A stretch of DNA of 11,385 bases from Pseudomonadota bacterium (GTDB taxonomy: Bacteria > Pseudomonadota > Alphaproteobacteria > Reyranellales > Reyranellaceae). The stretch spans positions 1-11,385 of the forward strand of contig JAEZHS010000137.1 in the NCBI GenBank assembly GCA_023436825.1. The letters run 5' to 3'. This document shows, piece after piece, positions 7,035 to 11,385 of this stretch. The notes under the pieces were generated by a model. The model was not told where the DNA came from. It did no database searches and saw only the letters and a list, made by a program, of their open reading frames with translations. Made by a program: the position numbers and the translations under genes. Position 1 is the first letter of the stretch; the number at the start of each line of letters is the position of its first letter.

Positions 7035-8194
7035 GCAGTGGCGACCGTGGCAGTGAGCGCACCCGGATACTTCCGGCCGTTCAACACGGCACCGATGACG
7101 GTCGGCCGCACGCCGTAGCGATAGACCGGCAGCAGCACGGTGATGGTCGCCGCCAGGACGAGCACGATCTTGGCGAGCGGCGGCAGCGGCACGCCGAGCA
7201 GGATCAGCTGGAACATCACGATCAGCGGCAGATGGGCGATGTAGAGAAAGTACGAAGAATCGCAGAGATAGCGCCGCAGGGCGCTATGGCCTGAAAGGTA
7301 GCGCAGGAACAGGCCGGTGATGCCCAGGATCAGGCACCACATGGCGAGCGCGTGCACGGCGCGCGTCGCATAGAACGCCATGCCTCTGTCGGCGAAGGAA
7401 AACAGCAAGCCGATATAGGCAATACACGCCGCAACCGCGATTGCCGTGTAGAGCCAAGCGCGACGGCGCAGGACATCAAGTAGATCGGCATTGGCGAACA
7501 GCAGCCAACCGAAGCCGAACGGGATCGCGTACGCGACCACGATGTGCGGCGCCGGCACGAAGCCGGGCGGATCCTCCAGGCCGGCATACTTCATCGGCAG
7601 CAAGGCAAGGAAAGACAGCGCGCCGAGCGGCAGCGGCGCCCATACCGACTGCACGACCATCCGGAAGAGGCGGAGCAGTCCCGTGCGCAGGCCGGGTGGC
7701 GCGACGCGCGGAAGCGCCACGACGATGATGGCCGCCAGGCCATAGAACACGATCAGGTATTCCAGGAACCACAGATGCAGCGGATGGGCGTAGTCGAGGA
7801 AACGCCCGGACAGGATGAAGTCGATTGCAGGCTCGAGGCCGCGACGGCCGAATGCCGCCAGGAACATGGCCAACGGAAAGATCAAGATCCAGCCGACCAC
7901 GAAGGGCACGACGATGCGCCAGAACCGGTTGGCGACGGCGCGCCGCGAACCATAACGCTGCAGCAGGAGAGCCGCGAAGAAGCCGGCCATGACGTAGAAC
8001 GCCGGCATCCGGAAAACGTGGATCAGGATGATCGAGTAGTCGAGCGTCGACGTGAGTTGCGGCGGCTTGAACAGCCACGCGCCGATCGGCGCGTAGGCAA
8101 CGGCGGCGTGCAGGTAGATGCCGAGGAACATCATGGCCGCGCGCAGGGCATCGAGCGCATGATAGCGCGACGCCGGTTCGATCCCTGTCGACAT
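7031..8194 (-). CDS. Membrane acyltransferase family protein (acyltransferase 3 / MdoC-OpgC-like)
   Basis: A 387-residue inner-membrane protein with about ten hydrophobic helices, expected to move an acyl (for example acetyl or succinyl) group onto an envelope glycan or other extracytoplasmic acceptor. The N-terminus YHALDALRAAMMFLGIYLHA (11-30) shows the family's helix 1 with Arg18 and His29; later HLWFLEYLIVFY is the typical MdoC-type membrane block. The start at 8194 is set by GGAGG (8200-8204, five-base spacer); a frame extension to 8248 would add 18 residues that run into the operator and is not favoured. It is divergent from padR and convergent with the methyltransferase gene, with which it shares the four bases CTAG so that each strand reads TAG. 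A plausible promoter overlaps an inverted repeat upstream, suggesting control by the PadR protein. The acceptor is unknown; no glucan synthase is nearby. Confidence 0.88.
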   Translation of the reverse strand: MSTGIEPASRYHALDALRAAMMFLGIYLHAAVAYAPIGAWLFKPPQLTSTLDYSIILIHVFRMPAFYVMAGFFAALLLQRYGSRRAVANRFWRIVVPFVVGWILIFPLAMFLAAFGRRGLEPAIDFILSGRFLDYAHPLHLWFLEYLIVFYGLAAIIVVALPRVAPPGLRTGLLRLFRMVVQSVWAPLPLGALSFLALLPMKYAGLEDPPGFVPAPHIVVAYAIPFGFGWLLFANADLLDVLRRRAWLYTAIAVAACIAYIGLLFSFADRGMAFYATRAVHALAMWCLILGITGLFLRYLSGHSALRRYLCDSSYFLYIAHLPLIVMFQLILLGVPLPPLAKIVLVLAATITVLLPVYRYGVRPTVIGAVLNGRKYPGALTATVATA

Positions 8195-8199
8195 TTCGT

Positions 8200-8204
8200 C
8201 CTCC
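8200..8204 (-). promoter_or_regulatory. Ribosome binding site of the acyltransferase gene
   Basis: The minus strand reads GGAGG, then five bases, then ATG at 8194. This decides between that start and a longer in-frame ATG at 8248. Confidence 0.75.
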
Positions 8205-8219
8205 AGGTTCTGGACAAGA

Positions 8220-8248
8220 AGTCTATCGCCCGCTACCTTGTTATGCAA
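8220..8248 (-). promoter_or_regulatory. Putative sigma-70 promoter of the acyltransferase gene
   Basis: On the minus strand a -35-like TTGCAT (8248 down to 8243) is followed by a 17-base spacer and a -10-like TAGACT (8225 down to 8220). The -35 lies within the inverted repeat 8234-8252, and the spacer takes up the rest of one arm, so a bound repressor would block polymerase. Confidence 0.45.
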
Positions 8249-8252
8249 GGTA
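8234..8252. promoter_or_regulatory. Inverted repeat, probable PadR operator
   Basis: TACCTTG and CAAGGTA are perfect 7-bp arms around a 5-base centre TTATG. It sits between the divergent acyltransferase (start 8194) and padR (start 8286) genes, 33 bases before the padR start. PadR proteins commonly bind such dyads and repress their own gene; assigning this dyad to the neighbouring PadR is inference. A -10-like TATAGT lies at 8266-8271 on the plus strand, without a good -35. Confidence 0.6.
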
Positions 8253-8273
8253 CTGGTTCATGCGTTATAGTGC

Positions 8274-8278
8274 AGAGG
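8274..8278 (+). promoter_or_regulatory. Ribosome binding site of padR, supporting a GTG start
   Basis: AGAGG lies seven bases before the GTG at 8286. The nearer ATG at 8281 is out of frame and meets TGA after one codon, so GTG is the start. Confidence 0.6.
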
Positions 8279-8285
8279 CTATGTC

Positions 8286-8648
8286 GTGACGGATTCATTG
8301 CTGGTGCAGTTGCGCAAGGGCGTGCTTGACCTCTGCGTGCTCGCCTTGTTGGCGCGCCAGGACGGCTACGCCTACGACATCGCGAGCCGGCTGGCTGACG
8401 AGATCGGCATGGGTGAAGGCACGATCTATCCCCTGATGCGACGCATGCAGGCCGAGGGCCTGGTGCGCACCTACCTTGAGGAGTCGAGCAGCGGGCCGCC
8501 GCGCAAATACTACCAGCTCACCAAGGCGGGCCACGCCGCGCTCGCCAGCCAGAAGACTGAATGGAACGCCTTCACGGCAGCCGTCGCCCGGGTGCTGGAA
8601 GGCCGGCCGGCGGGATCGGCCGCCAAGATCGCAGGAGGCAACAGATGA
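8286..8648 (+). CDS. PadR family transcriptional regulator
   Basis: A 120-residue winged-helix DNA-binding protein that begins with GTG. It has the usual PadR layout: LLVQLRKGVLDLCVLALLARQ helix 1, GYAYDIASRLADE, the recognition region GEGTIYPLMRRMQAEGLV (about 43-60), the beta-wing ESSSGPPRKYYQLTKAGHAAL (66-86), and a short C-terminal helix for dimerisation, as in the small PadR subfamily. The N-terminal 'QLRKGVLDLCVLALL' pattern is typical of PadRs paired with HAAS/DUF1700 membrane proteins. Its TGA overlaps the next gene's ATG as ATGA, so the two are translationally coupled. An inverted repeat immediately upstream is the likely operator. The inducing signal is unknown; it may come through the HAAS protein. 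Confidence 0.95.
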   Translation: MTDSLLVQLRKGVLDLCVLALLARQDGYAYDIASRLADEIGMGEGTIYPLMRRMQAEGLVRTYLEESSSGPPRKYYQLTKAGHAALASQKTEWNAFTAAVARVLEGRPAGSAAKIAGGNR

Positions 8649-9214
8649 CCAAAGCCGAATTCCTGAACACCTTGCGCCAGCGCCTGGCCGGCATGCCGCT
8701 CGACGAGATCGACGATATCATCGTCGACTACGCCGCCCACTTTGCCGACGGCATGAGGGAAGGCCGTAGCGAAGCCGAGATCGCCAAGGCGTTGGGCGAC
8801 CCGATTCGGCTCGCACGCGAACTGCGCGCCGAGGCGGGCTTGCGCCGCTGGGAGGAAGAGCGCTCGCCGGCGAGCTTCTTCGCCGTGCTGTTCGCCTTCC
8901 TGGCGCTGATCGCGGTCGACTTCGTGTTCCTGCTGCCGCTGATCGGCGGGCTTCTGCTCGCCGCCTTCGTCGTCGCGATCGTGCTGATCGCGCTCTCGGT
9001 CGCGGGCATCGTGCTGCTCGCCAAGGTGCTGAGCTGGGACGGCCTGTTCGCGCTGAAGTCCATCACCCGCGGCCTCTACGGCTTCGGCCTGCTCGGCATC
9101 GGCATCGGCGGCGGCGCGCTGCTCCTGATGGCGCTGGACTACGCGGTGCGGCTGCTCGGCCGCTTCGCGCGCCTGCACTACACGCTCTTGAACAAGGCCG
9201 AGCAGTCGGCCTGA
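8645..9214 (+). CDS. HAAS/DUF1700 domain membrane protein
   Basis: A 189-residue inner-membrane protein. Residues 1-65 form the cytoplasmic HAAS (DUF1700) helical domain: KAEFLNTLRQRLAGMP, EIDDIIVDYAAHFADGMREG, SEAEIAKALGDPIRLAREL, all signature blocks. A charged linker (67-75) leads into about three transmembrane segments near 77-103, 105-127 and 143-167, with a basic amphipathic tail RLLGRFARLHYTLLNKAEQ. Proteins of this kind are almost always paired with a PadR and are thought to relay an envelope signal to it; the exact mechanism is not settled. AGGAGG at 8633-8638 gives a six-base spacer, and the ATG overlaps the padR stop as ATGA. The GIN-domain protein follows after 18 bases. Confidence 0.93.
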   Translation: MTKAEFLNTLRQRLAGMPLDEIDDIIVDYAAHFADGMREGRSEAEIAKALGDPIRLARELRAEAGLRRWEEERSPASFFAVLFAFLALIAVDFVFLLPLIGGLLLAAFVVAIVLIALSVAGIVLLAKVLSWDGLFALKSITRGLYGFGLLGIGIGGGALLLMALDYAVRLLGRFARLHYTLLNKAEQSA

Positions 9215-9232
9215 GCGGCAGCGGAGGATCAC

Positions 9233-9934
9233 ATGATCAGGAACCTCGGTTGGATCGCGATCGGCGGCTTGGGCATCGGCATCGCCTCGCTGTCGCTCGC
9301 CTATGCGATCGGCGGCCGCGACGTCGACACGTTCGGCTTCGCCGAGAGATGGGCATCGAGCTGTGGCGACAGCACCGGCTCGCGCGAACGCCGGCTCGCC
9401 TGGGACGGCGGCGACAGTGTCGAACTGTCGCTGCCCGGCACCGTGCGTCTGCGCGCCGGCGAGGGCAACGAGATCGTCGTGCGCGGCGCCCCCGGCCCCG
9501 TCGACCATGTGCGCGTGCATGGCAGCCGCCTTGTGCTCGGCTGCCGCGGCCGCAACGGCTCGCTTGAGATCACGCTGCCCGGCCGCGCCTTCCAGCACAT
9601 CGCCATCGCCGGCTCGGGCAACCTCGTGATGGAGAATGTCAGCCAACCCGAGTTGGCGCTGCGTATCAGCGGCAGCGGCTCGATGCGGGCGCAGGGCACC
9701 GTCGATCGCCTGACGGTCAATGTTTCCGGCTCAGGGGACGCCAAACTCGGCGAGCTCTTGGCTAAGCAGGCCACAGTGCACATCGCCGGCAGCGGCAAGG
9801 TCGAGGCCTCGCCCAAGGACCAGGCCGATATCAGCATCTCCGGCTCCGGCGACGTGAAGCTGCTGACCCGTCCGGCCGACCTGCGGACCAAGGTCTCGGG
9901 CTCGGGGCGCATCGGCCAAGCCGCGGAGAAATGA
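9233..9934 (+). CDS. Exported GIN-domain (DUF2807) beta-solenoid protein
   Basis: A 233-residue protein with an N-terminal hydrophobic segment (7-26, GWIAIGGLGIGIASLSLAYA) that is either a signal anchor or a signal peptide, so the rest lies outside the cytoplasm. From about 55 on it is beta-strand rich. Six (S/A)GSG turns recur at 126, 146, 165, 185, 203 and 222, i.e. every 18-20 residues, as in the head-GIN (DUF2807/DUF4097-related) 'putative auto-transporter adhesin' fold. Cys44 and Cys104 could form a disulfide. There is no autotransporter barrel, so the adhesin label for this family should not be taken literally. GGAGG (9223-9227) precedes the ATG by five bases. It follows the HAAS gene by 18 bases and is followed directly by the hydrolase. 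Likely role: envelope-side sensory or binding partner of the HAAS-PadR pair (inference). Confidence 0.88.
   Translation: MIRNLGWIAIGGLGIGIASLSLAYAIGGRDVDTFGFAERWASSCGDSTGSRERRLAWDGGDSVELSLPGTVRLRAGEGNEIVVRGAPGPVDHVRVHGSRLVLGCRGRNGSLEITLPGRAFQHIAIAGSGNLVMENVSQPELALRISGSGSMRAQGTVDRLTVNVSGSGDAKLGELLAKQATVHIAGSGKVEASPKDQADISISGSGDVKLLTRPADLRTKVSGSGRIGQAAEK
9925..9928 (+). promoter_or_regulatory. Ribosome binding site of the hydrolase inside the GIN gene
   Basis: GGAG within the last codons of the GIN gene sits six bases before the ATG at 9935, whose A directly follows the TGA stop. This couples the hydrolase to the PadR cassette. Confidence 0.55.
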
Positions 9935-10873
9935 ATGCGTCGCCTCGTCTGCAGCCTTCTACTGGTCGTCATCGACACATCGACCGCGCTCGCCGATCCG
10001 CCATCATTCCGGGCCGGCATCACCCATCTCGCGGTTCAGGACGCGACGCCATTCGAGGCCTTGATCGCCTATCCGACGGAAGCGGTCGAGGTCTTCATCG
10101 AAGACGGACCGTTTAGGCTACCGGCCAGCCGCGACGTCCCGATCGCCGCCGGCGCCCGCTTCCCGATTGTCCTGTTCGCACACGGCGGCGGTCGGGGGCC
10201 AGGGACGCCGCTGCCCCATGCCGACCTTCTGCTCCATCTGGCGCGGCAGGGCGTCATCGTCGTGGCGCCGTTCCATCCCGGCACCGAGAAGCCTTTCGTT
10301 GATCGACCACGGCAAGTTCACAAGGCGCTCGATGCCATGCTGGCGGATCCGCGTTTTTCCCAACGCGCCGATCCCAATCGCATTGCCATGGCGGGTTTCT
10401 CGTTCGGCGGGGCGGTGACGCTCATCGCCGCGGGAGCGATCGTCGACTTGGCGCATCTGTCGGCCTATTGCCACGATCATCCCGACGATAGCAGGGCCTG
10501 TGACGGCATCTCCACCGATGGCTCCTGGGCCAAGGTGCCGCCGAGCCCGAAATCAGACGATGTGCTCCCTTTGAAAGCACTTGTTCTCCTGGAACCCTAT
10601 GGCGCGCCGTTTGATCCGAGGAGCCTTGCGTCGATCGATCTGCCGGCCTTGATCTACTCGACGTCTCAGTCCGATCTCCGGCCCGAGGGCAATGCACTGG
10701 CGGTCGCCAAAGCGCTACCGAGGCCGCCACAACAAGTCGTCGTGCGCGGTAGCCACTTCGTGTTCGTCGACCCCTGCTCGCCGAGCTTGGCGGCGCGGAC
10801 GCCGGAGATCTGCAGCGACCCGCCCGGTGCCCATCGCACCGCCATCCATCAGCGCTTCAAGCGCGAGATTTAG
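9935..10873 (+). CDS. Secreted dienelactone-hydrolase-like alpha/beta hydrolase
   Basis: A 312-residue exported serine hydrolase. Residues 1-20 are a Sec signal peptide (MRR, hydrophobic core, ALA before DPP). FPIVLFAHGGGRGPG (76-90) holds the HGGG oxyanion-hole segment; RIAMAGFSFGGAVTLIA (149-165) is the nucleophile elbow with Ser156 in GFSFG; Asp247 (QSDLRP) and His274 (RGSHFVFVDP) are the likely rest of the triad. This layout matches predicted dienelactone hydrolases (COG4188) and related platelet-activating-factor acetylhydrolase-like enzymes. Paired cysteines 179/189 and 281/293 fit an oxidising compartment. The substrate (an ester or lactone) is unknown. The ATG directly follows the GIN gene stop (TGAATG), so it belongs to the PadR operon. 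The last 17 bases overlap the end of convergent tadA. Confidence 0.87.
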   Translation: MRRLVCSLLLVVIDTSTALADPPSFRAGITHLAVQDATPFEALIAYPTEAVEVFIEDGPFRLPASRDVPIAAGARFPIVLFAHGGGRGPGTPLPHADLLLHLARQGVIVVAPFHPGTEKPFVDRPRQVHKALDAMLADPRFSQRADPNRIAMAGFSFGGAVTLIAAGAIVDLAHLSAYCHDHPDDSRACDGISTDGSWAKVPPSPKSDDVLPLKALVLLEPYGAPFDPRSLASIDLPALIYSTSQSDLRPEGNALAVAKALPRPPQQVVVRGSHFVFVDPCSPSLAARTPEICSDPPGAHRTAIHQRFKREI

Positions 10874-11351
10874 GATTTCCTCCGGGGACGTCTCGGCGCC
10901 GCTCCCTGAAGAAGGCGCGCAGCAGCTCACCCGCTTCGCCTTCGCTGAGTCCGGGATAGAGCTCGGGCTTATGATGGCAGGTCGGCTGGTCGAAGATGCG
11001 CGGACCGTGCTCGATGCCGCCGCCCTTGGGATCGGCGGCGCCCCAGTAGAGTCGGCGGATGCGGGCGAAGGAAATCGCCTGGGCGCACATCGGACAGGGC
11101 TCGAGCGTCACGTAGAGATCGCAATCGACCAGCCGCGGCGCGCCGAGCGTGGCTGCGGCCGCGCGGATCGCCAGCATTTCCGCATGGGCCGTGGGATCGC
11201 GGTCCTGCTCGGTGCGATTGCCGGCTGCCGCCAGCACCGCGCCGTCGGGCCCGACGATGACGGCGCCGATCGGCACCTCGCCCCGCTCTGCGGCTAGGCG
11301 GGCTTCGCGGAGCGCGCGCTCCATGGGCGATGCTCTTGTCGGGCCGGTCAT
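10857..11351 (-). CDS. tadA: tRNA-specific adenosine-34 deaminase TadA
   Basis: A 164-residue zinc enzyme that deaminates A34 to inosine in tRNA-Arg(ACG), letting it read CGU, CGC and CGA. The zinc site and catalytic acid are complete: HAEM with His56 and Glu58, and PCPMC with Cys86 and Cys89. Family blocks EVPIGAVIV (25-33), NRTEQDRDPTAHAEMLAIRAA (45-65) and LYVTLEPCPMCAQAISFARI are those of TadA rather than guanine or cytosine deaminases. The C-terminal FFRERRRDVPGG tail is also typical. The start is not certain: ATG at 11351 gives the longest form; ATG at 11324 (MERALREARLAAERGE) gives 155 residues and begins exactly where most homologues do. Neither has a strong Shine-Dalgarno sequence. 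The 3' end overlaps the convergent hydrolase by 17 bases. Confidence 0.92.
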   Translation of the reverse strand: MTGPTRASPMERALREARLAAERGEVPIGAVIVGPDGAVLAAAGNRTEQDRDPTAHAEMLAIRAAAATLGAPRLVDCDLYVTLEPCPMCAQAISFARIRRLYWGAADPKGGGIEHGPRIFDQPTCHHKPELYPGLSEGEAGELLRAFFRERRRDVPGGNPKSRA

Positions 11352-11385
11352 AAGAGGGAAAATAGCGCCAACATCGGGTCGGGAG

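Noticed and set aside
8195..8248. Longer acyltransferase start at 8248
   Set aside because: It would place coding sequence over the putative promoter and operator, adds residues without family similarity, and the ATG at 8194 has an excellent ribosome binding site.
8510..9646. 378-codon minus-strand open frame opposite the HAAS and GIN genes
   Set aside because: Gln/Ala/Asp/Glu-rich mirror of real coding sequence; no domain pattern.

Overview
The window is a gene-dense piece of a high-GC bacterial chromosome (roughly two thirds G+C by eye). Gene families and style (short queF, HEAT-tailed queG, FprA-like ferredoxin reductase, MdoC/OpgC-like acyltransferase, COG4798-type exported methyltransferase) fit an alphaproteobacterium, perhaps of the Hyphomicrobiales/Rhodospirillales/Reyranella kind. 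That placement is inference from family resemblance only. I see twelve protein-coding genes and no tRNA, rRNA, CRISPR array, insertion sequence or phage gene. No stretch above about 100 bases lacks a gene, and the strong antisense open frames are by-products of GC-rich codon usage.

Layout. (1) 32-2842, minus strand: an adrenodoxin-reductase-type ferredoxin-NADP reductase followed by a periplasmic peptide/nickel-type ABC solute-binding protein; any permease and ATPase genes would lie beyond the left edge. (2) 2871-7034, plus strand: queF and queG (queuosine synthesis), then a Tat-exported flavin amine oxidase overlapping queG by 11 bases, then an exported methyltransferase-fold protein with a proline-rich insert. 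(3) 7031-8194, minus strand: a multi-pass membrane acyltransferase that shares a palindromic CTAG stop with the convergent methyltransferase gene. (4) 8286-10873, plus strand: a tightly coupled set of PadR regulator, HAAS/DUF1700 membrane protein, GIN-domain (DUF2807) secreted beta-solenoid and secreted dienelactone-hydrolase-like alpha/beta hydrolase. (5) 10857-11351, minus strand: tadA, the tRNA adenosine-34 deaminase.

How it may work together. The most system-like part is region 4 with the divergent acyltransferase. A perfect 7-bp-arm inverted repeat sits between them and overlaps a plausible promoter for the acyltransferase, so one PadR repressor could control an envelope programme: membrane acyl transfer, a HAAS membrane sensor, a surface/periplasmic beta-solenoid and a secreted hydrolase. 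PadR-HAAS-GIN/DUF4097 cassettes are known as a general theme; linking the hydrolase and the acyltransferase to the switch is my inference. Regions 2 and 5 contain three enzymes acting on tRNA wobble position 34 (queF, queG, tadA), but they are separated and this may be chance.
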